Of a DNA stretch of 8,628 nucleotides, positions 1 through 6,327 are shown piece by piece. Location of the stretch: assembly GCA_017469325.1 (NCBI GenBank), contig JAFUGO010000153.1:1-8628 (forward strand), in the 5' to 3' direction. This DNA comes from Mogibacterium sp. GTDB taxonomy: Bacteria; Bacillota_A; Clostridia; Peptostreptococcales; Anaerovoracaceae. The notes under the pieces are model-generated. The model did not search any database, was not told where the DNA came from, and saw only the letters and a program-made list of their open reading frames with translations. Both the position numbers and the translations under genes were made by a program. Positions within the stretch are counted from its first letter, which is position 1. Each line of letters begins with the position of its first letter.

Positions 1-1395
1 AGTAGCCATATCCTTAGCGCTTACGTTAACGATACCGTTGGCGTCGATGTCGAATGTTACCTCGATCTGTGGGATCCCACGAGGAGCTGGTGCGATACCT
101 GTGAGCTGGAATCTGCCGAGTGTGATGTTGCCGGCTGCCATCTCACGCTCACCCTGCATTACGTGGATATCTACTGCTGTCTGGTTGTCTGCAGCTGTCG
201 AGAAGATCTGGCTCTTCTTTGTAGGAATTGTAGTGTTTCTTTCGATCAGCTTTGTAGCAACTCCGCCGAGTGTCTCGATCGAGAGTGAAAGCGGTGTTAC
301 GTCGAGGAGAAGGATGTCGTTTACTTCGCCTGTCAGTACGCCTGCCTGGATAGCAGCACCGATAGCTACGCACTCATCAGGGTTGATCCCCTTGAACGGC
401 TCTTTGCCTGTTACGTTCTTTACAGCTTCCTGTACAGCCGGGATACGTGTCGATCCGCCGACGAGGATGACCTTAGCGAGGTCTGCAGATGTAACGCCTG
501 CATCCTTCATTGCCTTGTGCATAGGCTCGATAGTTCTGTCTACGAGATCCTTTGTGAGCTGTTCGAATCTTGCTCTTGTAACGTCCATGTCCATGTGGAG
601 AGGTCCGTTTGCATTTGCTGCGATGAACGGCAGATTTACCTTTGTTGTCTGTGCGCTCGAGAGCTCCTTCTTAGCCTTCTCTGCGGCTTCTTTCAGTCTC
701 TGAAGAGCCATCTTGTCCTGTCTGAGGTCGATTCCGTTCTCCTTCTGGAAGCTGTCTGCCAGGAAGTTCATCAGAGCGTTGTCGAAGTCATCTCCGCCGA
801 GGTGTGTATCGCCGTTTGTAGCGAGTACTTCGAATACTCCGTCGCCGAGCTCGAGTACGGATACGTCGAATGTGCCGCCGCCCAGGTCGTATACCAGGAT
901 CTTGTGGCTTCCTGTGTCCTTATCGAGTCCGTATGCGAGAGATGCAGCTGTAGGCTCGTTGATGATCCTCTTTACATCGAGTCCGGCGATCTTGCCGGCA
1001 TCCTTTGTAGCCTGCTTCTGAGCATCGCTGAAGTAAGCCGGTACTGTGATAACAGCTTCTGTTACCTTCTCGCCGAGATAAGCCTCTGCGTCAGCTTTGA
1101 GCTTCTGAAGGATCATAGCCGAGATGTCCTGCGGTGTGTAGTCCTTGCCGCGGAGGTTTACTGTGTAATTCTCGCCCATGTGCCTCTTGATCGAAGCAAC
1201 TGTGCCTTCAGGCTCAGTGATCGCGATTCTCTTTGCTGTCTCGCCGACGAGTCTCTCGCCGCTCTTTGTGAAAGATACTACTGAAGGTGTGGTTCTCATA
1301 CCTTCCGAATTTGTGATAACTGTAGGCTCTCCGCCTTCAAGTACTGCTACGCAGCTGTTGGTGGTGCCCAGATCGATTCCGATAACTTTGCTCAT
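1..1395 (-). CDS. dnaK: Molecular chaperone DnaK (Hsp70), C-terminal part beyond the window
   Basis: ATP-driven Hsp70 chaperone of the cytoplasm; it binds exposed hydrophobic peptide segments and works with GrpE (nucleotide exchange) and DnaJ. The 465 codons present start with [18 protein letters not shown], the phosphate-1 loop. Later come the ATPase motifs [13 protein letters not shown] and [12 protein letters not shown]. The hydrophobic interdomain linker [12 protein letters not shown] lies near residues 355-370, followed by the first part of the substrate-binding domain. The reading frame is still open at base 1, so the rest of that domain and the helical lid are missing. After KRHMG (residue 74) the protein runs straight into [18 protein letters not shown], without the insert of about two dozen residues found in Gram-negative DnaKs; this is the monoderm form. 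The start is an ATG with a strong GAGGAGG Shine-Dalgarno site 8 bases upstream. It lies 35 bases after grpE. By family convention dnaJ may follow outside the window; this cannot be seen. Confidence 0.98.
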   Translation of the reverse strand, partial: MSKVIGIDLGTTNSCVAVLEGGEPTVITNSEGMRTTPSVVSFTKSGERLVGETAKRIAITEPEGTVASIKRHMGENYTVNLRGKDYTPQDISAMILQKLKADAEAYLGEKVTEAVITVPAYFSDAQKQATKDAGKIAGLDVKRIINEPTAASLAYGLDKDTGSHKILVYDLGGGTFDVSVLELGDGVFEVLATNGDTHLGGDDFDNALMNFLADSFQKENGIDLRQDKMALQRLKEAAEKAKKELSSAQTTKVNLPFIAANANGPLHMDMDVTRARFEQLTKDLVDRTIEPMHKAMKDAGVTSADLAKVILVGGSTRIPAVQEAVKNVTGKEPFKGINPDECVAIGAAIQAGVLTGEVNDILLLDVTPLSLSIETLGGVATKLIERNTTIPTKKSQIFSTAADNQTAVDIHVMQGEREMAAGNITLGRFQLTGIAPAPRGIPQIEVTFDIDANGIVNVSAKDMAT

Positions 1396-1430
1396 TTGTA
1401 TGTCCTCCTCGTAATTGTGAGATTTATTAA

Positions 1431-2051
1431 CTATTTTTTATTTACGGCTACCATCGACGGCCTAATGACTCTGTCGCGCAGCTTGTACCCCTTCTGGAGC
1501 ACCTTCGTTACAACGCCGTCTTCGGCGTCCTCTATGGTCTCTGTCATGACCGCGTTATGGACATTAGGATCAAATTCCTTATCCATTGCCTCTATCTCCG
1601 AAAGGCCGGCATTTCCGAGAGCTGTTTTGAGCTGTTCGAATATGAGCTCCATTCCCTTTGCATATGCCTCGATGTCGCCTCCGTCCGTGCTTAGCGCTCT
1701 TTCGAAGTTGTCGAGAACCGGCAGCAGATCGCCGATTATCTTTTCGTTCGCGTATGCGTGGATATCTGTTTTCTCTTTTGCAGCTCTTCTCTTGAAGTTC
1801 TGGAACTCGGCCATGAGCCTCATGTAGCGTTCGGATTCCTGCTCTTCGGCAGCCTTCGCGTCTGCTTCAGCCTCATCACCTGCCTTTTCGCCTTCTTCAT
1901 TTGATCCGGCCTCAGATGTTTTTTCTTCGGCCTCTCCGGATCCATCAGCAGCTTCTTCACTGACCTCAGCCGCTTCAGCCTCAGCCTGTCCGGCTTTTTC
2001 TTCTTCGGCGGCATCCTCAATGTGGATCTGCTTCTTCTTGTCCTCTGACAT
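1431..2051 (-). CDS. grpE: Nucleotide exchange factor GrpE
   Basis: Cochaperone that releases ADP from DnaK and so resets its peptide-binding cycle; family members act as cytoplasmic homodimers. The 206 residues are usual for the family. Residues 1 to about 70 form a highly acidic Ala/Glu-rich tail of low complexity, longer and more charged than in many relatives and probably disordered. Residues about 70-120 ([14 protein letters not shown], then [12 protein letters not shown]) are the long dimerising helix and helix bundle. Residues about 150-206 are the beta domain that contacts DnaK, with the family signature [19 protein letters not shown] near the C-terminus. The ATG is preceded by AAAGGA about 10 bases upstream. 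It sits 41 bases after hrcA and 35 before dnaK, with no terminator in either gap, so the three genes should share one CIRCE-controlled transcript. Confidence 0.97.
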   Translation of the reverse strand: MSEDKKKQIHIEDAAEEEKAGQAEAEAAEVSEEAADGSGEAEEKTSEAGSNEEGEKAGDEAEADAKAAEEQESERYMRLMAEFQNFKRRAAKEKTDIHAYANEKIIGDLLPVLDNFERALSTDGGDIEAYAKGMELIFEQLKTALGNAGLSEIEAMDKEFDPNVHNAVMTETIEDAEDGVVTKVLQKGYKLRDRVIRPSMVAVNKK

Positions 2052-2092
2052 CAGTAATGATTCCTTTCATGTATTAGTTTTAATGATCAGAC

Positions 2093-3148
2093 TTATTTGT
2101 CTTTGCCGGCGTTGTCATCGCCCGTGCCGTCCGTAAGTCTGAATGATTCACTGAGGTTGTTTGTAAGGTATTCCATTATGGAAGTGACCTCGTCATACTT
2201 CATTCTTGTCGGTCCAATGACTCCGATCTTTCCTACCAGCTTGCCGTCAACATGATATGACGCTGTGATCAGAGTGCAGTCCTTCATGGTGTCGTTCTCT
2301 TCACCTATCGTGACCACGACACCGTCGTCTCTTGCGAGCATCTTCTGCGTGAACCACTCCTTCCGTGCGAAGAGCTCCATGAAATCCCTCGCCCTGTCGA
2401 TGCTCGTGTACTCAGGAAGATTGAAGATGTTTGTCATGCCCTCCATGTACAGATTTACATTGAGCATGTCTTCGAGGGTCCTGAGGAAGCTCGGCATCAC
2501 GTTGCCGCGCAGCGCGCTCATCGCTTCTATGTCGGAACCGACGTCGTCTATGATCTCACCCTTAAGCGCATCGTCCAGTGTGCGTCCCTTGTACGCGACT
2601 GTCATGTTTTTGCTCAGAAGATCGAGTGCCTCCTGAGTATAAGGAACGTTGAGCCTCAGAGTGGTGTTTGTAACGTTGCCGCTCTCGCCTACTATCATGA
2701 GTATGAGAGTGCGTTCATCTACCGGAAGAAGTCTTATGAAGCTGATCGTCTCATCGTTGGTAGCCGGCGTCATCGCGAACGATGCGAGATGAGTTATCTC
2801 TGACAGGAGCTCTGCCGCATGCCTTATGGTGCGGTCGAACTCATCGCGGCTTGCCGAGAGGCGGTCATTTATCATGCGCTTCTCTCTGACGGAGAGGTTC
2901 TTCTTTTTCATAAGGTCGTTTACGTACAGCCTGTATGCCTTGTCGGAAGGAACTCTGCCGGCAGATGTATGAGGATGGGTCAGATAGCCCATCTCCTCGA
3001 GATCTGACATCTCGTTACGTATCGTTGCAGGGCTGACGCCGAGATCATACTTTTTAGCGATCGATCTTGACCCGACCGGCTCGGCGTTCTCTACATAATC
3101 TGTTATGATCGCCTGCAGTATCTGTAATTGTCTTTCGCTCAGATCCAT
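2093..3148 (-). CDS. hrcA: Heat-inducible transcription repressor HrcA
   Basis: Represses class I heat-shock operons by binding the CIRCE operator; in the family its activity depends on the GroEL chaperonin. With the start chosen here it has 351 residues, a normal length. Residues 1 to about 75 form a winged helix: the recognition region is GVSPATIRNEMSDLEEMGYL (37-56), followed by the wing HPHTSAGRVPSDKAYR. The rest is the GAF-like and insert region (for example VVVTIGEEN and GKIGVIGPTRMKYDEV near the C-terminus). The ATG at 3146-3148 is preferred because AAGGGGG lies 6 bases upstream and MDLSERQLQILQ matches the usual beginning of the family. An in-frame GTG 11 codons upstream lies inside the CIRCE dyad and is rejected. 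First gene of the hrcA-grpE-dnaK operon; the adjoining CIRCE implies autoregulation. Confidence 0.97.
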   Translation of the reverse strand: MDLSERQLQILQAIITDYVENAEPVGSRSIAKKYDLGVSPATIRNEMSDLEEMGYLTHPHTSAGRVPSDKAYRLYVNDLMKKKNLSVREKRMINDRLSASRDEFDRTIRHAAELLSEITHLASFAMTPATNDETISFIRLLPVDERTLILMIVGESGNVTNTTLRLNVPYTQEALDLLSKNMTVAYKGRTLDDALKGEIIDDVGSDIEAMSALRGNVMPSFLRTLEDMLNVNLYMEGMTNIFNLPEYTSIDRARDFMELFARKEWFTQKMLARDDGVVVTIGEENDTMKDCTLITASYHVDGKLVGKIGVIGPTRMKYDEVTSIMEYLTNNLSESFRLTDGTGDDNAGKDK

Positions 3149-3154
3149 GTCTTG

Positions 3155-3161
3155 CCCCCTT
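3155..3161 (-). promoter_or_regulatory. Ribosome binding site that fixes the hrcA start
   Basis: AAGGGGG on the minus strand, 6 bases before the ATG at 3148. It supports that ATG over the in-frame GTG at 3181, which would place codons within the CIRCE operator. Confidence 0.8.
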
Positions 3162-3174
3162 AAGTCTATTTTTG

Positions 3175-3201
3175 TTAGCACTCGTCAGTCAAGAGTGCTA
3201 A
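3175..3201 (-). promoter_or_regulatory. CIRCE operator (HrcA binding site)
   Basis: A perfect match to the CIRCE consensus: TTAGCACTC, nine bases, GAGTGCTAA, with no mismatch in either arm. It lies just downstream of the -10 box of the hrcA promoter and 26 bases before the hrcA start codon. It therefore overlaps the predicted start of the transcript and lies in the 5' leader, the normal arrangement for HrcA repression relieved by heat or misfolded protein. Confidence 0.98.
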
Positions 3202-3212
3202 TCACTATGCAT

Positions 3213-3241
3213 AATATACTCGCAGCCGTGCCCTATGTCAA
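3213..3241 (-). promoter_or_regulatory. Sigma-A type promoter of the hrcA-grpE-dnaK operon
   Basis: Read on the minus strand, an exact -35 TTGACA (3236-3241) and a -10 TATATT (3213-3218, five of six matches) are separated by 17 bases, the optimal spacing. Transcription should begin around 3203-3207, at the edge of CIRCE, so bound HrcA would block initiation. A housekeeping promoter plus CIRCE, not a dedicated heat-shock sigma factor, fits class I heat-shock control in Gram-positive bacteria. Confidence 0.9.
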
Positions 3242-3290
3242 CATCTTTTTTCAGTTATTTCTTCCGCGTATCTGCGCTTTTTTCCGCACA

Positions 3291-3318
3291 CAAAAAACCG
3301 GCGCTTTTTAAGCGCCGG
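3291..3318 (-). terminator. Intrinsic terminator after the esterase gene
   Basis: On the minus strand a 9-bp GC-rich stem, CCGGCGCTT with AAGCGCCGG (3298-3306 and 3310-3318), has a 3-base loop and is followed directly by six T. It begins 16 bases after the esterase stop codon and closes the channel-ligase-esterase block, insulating the heat-shock promoter that follows. Confidence 0.93.
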
Positions 3319-3334
3319 AGTGAATGTTCAGAGT

Positions 3335-4069
3335 TCACGGATTGCCGAGTATATTGCTCATGAAATACGGGAGCATCTTTCTCCACCAAGGCCAGTCGTG
3401 ATTCACATCGTAGCCCCAGTAATCCGCCCAGTGCGGTATTCCCTTGCTTTCAAATGACTCATGCAGCTTCTGAAGGTCGACTCTCATCTCGTCTTCCCAT
3501 GCCCCCTGCCCGCAGCAGAAGATTATGTTGCTCTGTCTGTACAGATCGAGCCACTCGTGATCGTCAGGCATGTTAGGGATAAACTCTATAGGCGAGTTTG
3601 CGTATGTAAGGTCGTCCTTATATCCATGGAAGAAATAATTCGTATCGTAAAGTCCGCTGAGTGCGATGACTCCGTCAAAGAGGTCCGGACGTCTGCAGAA
3701 ATAGTTCATGGCGTGAGTCGCTCCCATGCTGCAGCCCGTTGTAATGGCGCGCTCGCCTCCGCTGTACTGCGGAAGAAGTTCATCAGTCACATACCTGAAC
3801 CATCTTTCCTGGAGCTCGAGTCTTTCACGCTCGTTACGCCCTTCTGCGGACCATGTCTCTTCATCCATGCTGTCCACGCAGAGCACTCTGAGCTTGCCGG
3901 CCTCGATCCACGGAGTGATCGTGTCTATCATTCCGAAATTGCGGAAGTCATATGTATGTCCGTTCTGAGGTCCGAAAGCCACACACAGTTTGCCGCTGTC
4001 GCCAAAGACTGCATGCTCCGTCTCACGGTCAAGTATCCAGCTGTATTCCTTCTTGTAATAATCGTTCAT
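3335..4069 (-). CDS. Alpha/beta-hydrolase esterase of the esterase D / PHB depolymerase-like kind, paired with an ATP-grasp ligase
   Basis: A soluble cytoplasmic serine hydrolase of 244 residues; no signal peptide or membrane segment is visible. The nucleophile elbow is G-C-S-M-G (112-116) with Ser114, followed by ATHAMNYFCRRPDLFDGVIALSG, typical of esterase D-like folds. His224 in DVNHDWPWW near the C-terminus is the likely catalytic base, and Asp193 or a neighbouring acid in GQGAWEDE the third member of the triad. The substrate cannot be told from sequence. The gene starts 15 bases after the ATP-grasp gene stops, with AAAGGGGA as ribosome binding site in the gap, so the two are translated from one message. 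A plausible role is to hydrolyse or transfer an ester or thioester linked to the ligase product, but this is inference. Known carboxylesterase families with defined substrates remain possible. Confidence 0.85.
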   Translation of the reverse strand: MNDYYKKEYSWILDRETEHAVFGDSGKLCVAFGPQNGHTYDFRNFGMIDTITPWIEAGKLRVLCVDSMDEETWSAEGRNERERLELQERWFRYVTDELLPQYSGGERAITTGCSMGATHAMNYFCRRPDLFDGVIALSGLYDTNYFFHGYKDDLTYANSPIEFIPNMPDDHEWLDLYRQSNIIFCCGQGAWEDEMRVDLQKLHESFESKGIPHWADYWGYDVNHDWPWWRKMLPYFMSNILGNP

Positions 4070-4084
4070 CGTCTGTCCCCTTTA

Positions 4085-5284
4085 TTATTTTTCTACTCTT
4101 TTATGTATGAATTCGTTGAATTCATCGACGTCTTTCTGTGTATCCAGTACGGCTGTGTACATCTGGTTGCCCATCGCTCCCGATAATACATCAGGCATTC
4201 TCTCCGCCATACGCATGTTGTTTCCGTATTTTTCCATTATCTCCTCATGGCTGTGCACGTACTGATGGATATCTCTCCTGGATGCGTAAGCGCAGAATCT
4301 GTCTCCTCCGATGTCAGGCAGACGGCGCTCATTGAATGCGACCATCTCAGCCCAGATCTCATAGACGTCGGTGTTATGCGAAAAGTCCATCATGTCAGGC
4401 GTGTATCCGCCGGCAGGCCTCATGTTGACCTCCAGACCGACAAAATCTCCCACCTTGCCGAGGTTCTTTCTTGCCTTTGTGAGGCAGAAGAACTCAAAGT
4501 GTACGAATCTGCTCTTCACCTTGAATGCCTTCAGAGCCGCACGTCCGTATTTGCGTAGCTGGGCCGGGACTTCCGGAGTGGTGTAATAAGCCAGATCGAA
4601 CCCCTTATTGACCATATCCGCGATCGATGGCGGGAACCAGTTGGAGCTCTCGAAGAGGACTTCTCCCTCCGCGTTACATATTGCATCGTAAGAATAGATG
4701 TTGCCGTAAACGAACTCTTCCATTACATAAGGGTGCTCCGGAAGATTATCGTAGAACCATTCGAGGTCGTTGTCGTTCTCCAGCTTCCATGTATCCGCGG
4801 CGCCGACTCCGATATCCGGCTTTACAATTACCGGGTATCCGCCTATCTCATCCAGAAAAGCTCTCGCAGACTCTATATCCGTGACTTTGTGGTTGCGCGC
4901 CGTAGGGATGCCCGCCTCCTTGTAGAAAGGCTTCATCGCGGACTTGCTCTTCCACATCGCGAGTTCGTCAGGCTGGACACCGGTCGTAATATTGAAGTCC
5001 TCCCTGAGTCTGGCATCCTGCTCGAGCCAGTACTCCGTGTTGGATTCGAGCCAGTCGATCTTTCCGTGCCTGAACGCAAGATACGCGACCGCACGGTACA
5101 TCTGGCCATAGTCCTCCATGTTGTCGACTTTGTAATACTCAGTCAGAGCTGCCTTAAGAGGTTCCTCAAGGCCGTCATAAGGCGCGTCGCCTATTCCGAG
5201 TACATTTACGCCGTTTCTTTTAAGTCTGTCGCAGAACTGCCAGTAAGTGTGCGGAAAATTCGGTGATATAAATATAAAGTTCAT
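4085..5284 (-). CDS. ATP-grasp superfamily carboxylate ligase, substrate unknown
   Basis: A 399-residue ATP-grasp enzyme; such enzymes activate a carboxylate as acyl phosphate with ATP and join it to an amine, thiol or other nucleophile. Residues 1-30 (MNFIFISPNFPHTYWQFCDR onward) form the pre-ATP-grasp Rossmann-like domain. KSKSAMKPFYKEAGIPTAR (112-130) matches the usual entry into the ATP-grasp fold. PVIVKPDIGVGA (151-162) carries the ATP-binding Lys155 and the glycine-rich loop. YVMEEFVYGNIYSYD (186-200) is the hinge that holds the adenine. HFEFF (252-256) and GLEVNMRPAGGYTPDMM (273-289) hold the likely metal ligands Glu254, Glu275 and Asn277. It does not look like a classical purine, biotin, D-Ala or glutathione synthetase. 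The ATG has GGAGG close upstream. The adjoining esterase suggests a two-enzyme pathway. No convincing promoter lies in the 50 bases upstream, so it may be co-transcribed with the FNT channel gene. Confidence 0.88.
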   Translation of the reverse strand: MNFIFISPNFPHTYWQFCDRLKRNGVNVLGIGDAPYDGLEEPLKAALTEYYKVDNMEDYGQMYRAVAYLAFRHGKIDWLESNTEYWLEQDARLREDFNITTGVQPDELAMWKSKSAMKPFYKEAGIPTARNHKVTDIESARAFLDEIGGYPVIVKPDIGVGAADTWKLENDNDLEWFYDNLPEHPYVMEEFVYGNIYSYDAICNAEGEVLFESSNWFPPSIADMVNKGFDLAYYTTPEVPAQLRKYGRAALKAFKVKSRFVHFEFFCLTKARKNLGKVGDFVGLEVNMRPAGGYTPDMMDFSHNTDVYEIWAEMVAFNERRLPDIGGDRFCAYASRRDIHQYVHSHEEIMEKYGNNMRMAERMPDVLSGAMGNQMYTAVLDTQKDVDEFNEFIHKRVEK

Positions 5285-5334
5285 AATTCCTCCAGTCCTT
5301 TCTTTACAGCCCTCTATACTTATACAGTGCTCAA

Positions 5335-6102
5335 CTACGCTTCATCGCGTCTGCCGGCTATGTGATACGGAAGAGCGACAAACAGAGCTCCTCCGACTAT
5401 GTTGCCAAGAGTTACAAGCGCAAGATTATATGCAAAGCCTCCTGCTGTCACGGCGTCATGTGCCGGCTGCAGCAGAGCAACAGTGAACAGAGTCATGTTG
5501 GCGATGCTGTGCTCAAATCCGGTCGTTATGAACGCGAACAGACACCAGAATACCATTATCAGTTTGCCGGCATCCGATGTCGCCCTTCCGGCGCACCAGA
5601 CAGCAAGACATACCAGATAGTTGCAGAGTATGCCGCGCGCAAATAGCTGCACAGCTCCGGCCCCCATCTTGGCTGCGGCGGCAGAGACCATGAAATCCGA
5701 TACCTGCCCCGCGCAGAGGCCTGTCAGATGGTAAATGCATCCGAGAAGAATGCCCCCCGCGAGGTTTCCGATCCAGCATATGCACCATAGCTTCAGTGCG
5801 TCTGCCCAGGTGACCTTTTTATCGAGCAGGCCCGCTGCCATTGCAAGATTGTTGCCGGTGAACAGTTCTGCTCCCGCCATCACGACCAGGCTGAGTGCGA
5901 CTCCGAAAGAGAGTCCCATCACGACCTTTGCATAAGGCTGACCGGTCAGGAGTCCTCCTATGGTAAACGCAAGAAGCACACCTATCCCGATATACGCGCC
6001 GGCCATCATAGACATGATGAAGTATCCGGCCGGGTTTTTTCTGAGGAAGCCGACTTTTGAAGCCGCTCCTGCCGATACTTTGTCATAGTCCGCTCTGAAC
6101 AT
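5335..6102 (-). CDS. Formate/nitrite transporter (FNT) family anion channel
   Basis: A pentameric inner-membrane channel family that passes small monovalent anions or their acids: formate, nitrite, hydrosulfide, lactate. The 255 residues and six hydrophobic segments fit the family. Signature motifs are GAELFTGNNLAM (77-88, the omega loop between broken helix halves), RGILCNYLVCLAVW (156-169) and TTGFEHSIANM (193-203). The pore lysine and histidine are both present: Lys145, 12 residues before the GIL motif as in FocA, and His198 in FEHS. Residues alone do not separate formate, nitrite and hydrosulfide channels, and no pflB, nitrite or sulfite reductase gene is nearby in this window. The ATG at 6100-6102 is chosen for its GGAG 7 bases upstream; an in-frame TTG eight codons earlier has no such site. 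A TATAAT lies upstream, and the ATP-grasp gene follows after 50 bases without a terminator. Confidence 0.95.
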   Translation of the reverse strand: MFRADYDKVSAGAASKVGFLRKNPAGYFIMSMMAGAYIGIGVLLAFTIGGLLTGQPYAKVVMGLSFGVALSLVVMAGAELFTGNNLAMAAGLLDKKVTWADALKLWCICWIGNLAGGILLGCIYHLTGLCAGQVSDFMVSAAAAKMGAGAVQLFARGILCNYLVCLAVWCAGRATSDAGKLIMVFWCLFAFITTGFEHSIANMTLFTVALLQPAHDAVTAGGFAYNLALVTLGNIVGGALFVALPYHIAGRRDEA

Positions 6103-6109
6103 CTCTCTT

Positions 6110-6113
6110 CTCC
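6110..6113 (-). promoter_or_regulatory. Ribosome binding site that fixes the FNT channel start
   Basis: GGAG on the minus strand, 7 bases before the ATG at 6102. It lies inside the longer reading that would begin at the TTG at 6126 and argues for the shorter protein, which begins MFRADYDKVS. Confidence 0.7.
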
Positions 6114-6137
6114 GTTTAATAATCAAACTATTCGTTT

Positions 6138-6143
6138 ATTATA
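6138..6143 (-). promoter_or_regulatory. Probable -10 box of the FNT channel promoter
   Basis: An exact TATAAT on the minus strand in an AT-rich stretch, 35 bases before the chosen start codon. No good -35 is seen: at 17-base spacing the sequence is TTTTGT, which falls in the T-rich tail of the tRNA terminator. It may be a weak or activator-dependent promoter for the channel and perhaps for the two genes after it. Confidence 0.5.
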
Positions 6144-6156
6144 AACTCATTTCGTA

Positions 6157-6187
6157 TAAAACAAAAGGACGGAATAGAATTCCGTCC
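6157..6187 (-). terminator. Intrinsic terminator of the tRNA-Val gene
   Basis: A perfect 9-bp stem, GGACGGAAT with ATTCCGTCC (6167-6175 and 6179-6187), has a 3-base loop and is followed on the minus strand by TTTTGTTTTAT. It begins 6 bases after the encoded CCA end of the tRNA. Confidence 0.88.
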
Positions 6188-6193
6188 CGTTCG

Positions 6194-6269
6194 TGGTGGC
6201 CCATATTGGACTTGAACCAATGACCTACAGGTTGTCACCCTGTCGCTCTCCCAGCTGAGCTAATGGACC
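6194..6269 (-). tRNA. tRNA-Val, anticodon GAC
   Basis: A complete 76-base cloverleaf with CCA encoded in the gene (6194-6196). The acceptor stem GGTCCAT/ATGGGCC has 7 pairs including one G-U. The D arm is GCTC-AGCTGGGA-GAGC. The anticodon arm is ACAGG-GTGACAA-CCTGT, with T33 and anticodon GAC (6231-6239 region), which reads valine codons GUC and GUU. The variable loop is AGGTC, and the T arm ATTGG-TTCAAGT-CCAAT. The discriminator is A, as expected for valine. One oddity is G at position 32 facing A38; position 32 is usually a pyrimidine. It is a lone tRNA gene with its own promoter and terminator. No integrase or duplicated 3' end nearby suggests use as an attachment site. Confidence 0.95.
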
Positions 6270-6273
6270 GCGT

Positions 6274-6303
6274 CGCTGTTCTCTATTGTAGCGGAAAACA
6301 GCG
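6274..6303. repeat. Inverted repeat around the tRNA promoter -10 box
   Basis: Seven-base arms CGCTGTT (6274-6280) and AACAGCG (6297-6303) are perfect complements separated by 16 bases that include the -10 box of the tRNA-Val promoter. It could be an operator, a weak transcript hairpin at the 3' end of the RNase H message, or chance; no T tract follows, so it is not a standard terminator. Confidence 0.35.
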
Positions 6304-6313
6304 CAGATTGCCA
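6285..6313 (-). promoter_or_regulatory. Promoter of the tRNA-Val gene
   Basis: On the minus strand, TGGCAA (-35, 6308-6313, four of six matches) and TACAAT (-10, 6285-6290, five of six) are 17 bases apart. Initiation would fall about 8-10 bases before the mature 5' end of the tRNA, leaving a short leader for RNase P. The -35 begins 15 bases after the stop codon of the RNase H gene. Confidence 0.65.
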
Positions 6314-6327
6314 CCCCTAATTTCAGA

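Noticed and set aside
38..1284. Long open frames on the plus strand opposite dnaK
   Set aside because: They overlap each other and run antisense to a fully conserved dnaK; their translations show no domain, and they follow from the codon pattern of the real gene.
3149..3181. An 11-codon longer HrcA beginning at GTG 3181
   Set aside because: The added codons lie in the leader and begin inside the CIRCE dyad. The ATG at 3148 has a good ribosome binding site and the usual family N-terminus.
3242..3290. A further element between the esterase terminator and the hrcA promoter
   Set aside because: The stretch is T/A-rich with only very short complementary bits; I see no convincing site, RNA gene or coding frame.
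5285..5334. A promoter for the ATP-grasp gene in the 50-base gap
   Set aside because: TATAAG and TATAGA look like -10 boxes, but no fitting -35 is found at 16-18 bases from either.
6103..6126. An eight-codon longer FNT channel beginning at TTG 6126
   Set aside because: The proper GGAG site for the ATG at 6102 lies inside this stretch, and the extra residues are not needed by the family.
6194..6269. A tRNA-Asp (GTC) read on the plus strand
   Set aside because: The plus strand appears to show GTC in a loop, but the D arm, the T arm motif GGTTCAAGTCC and the CCA end are all on the minus strand, which gives GAC (valine).
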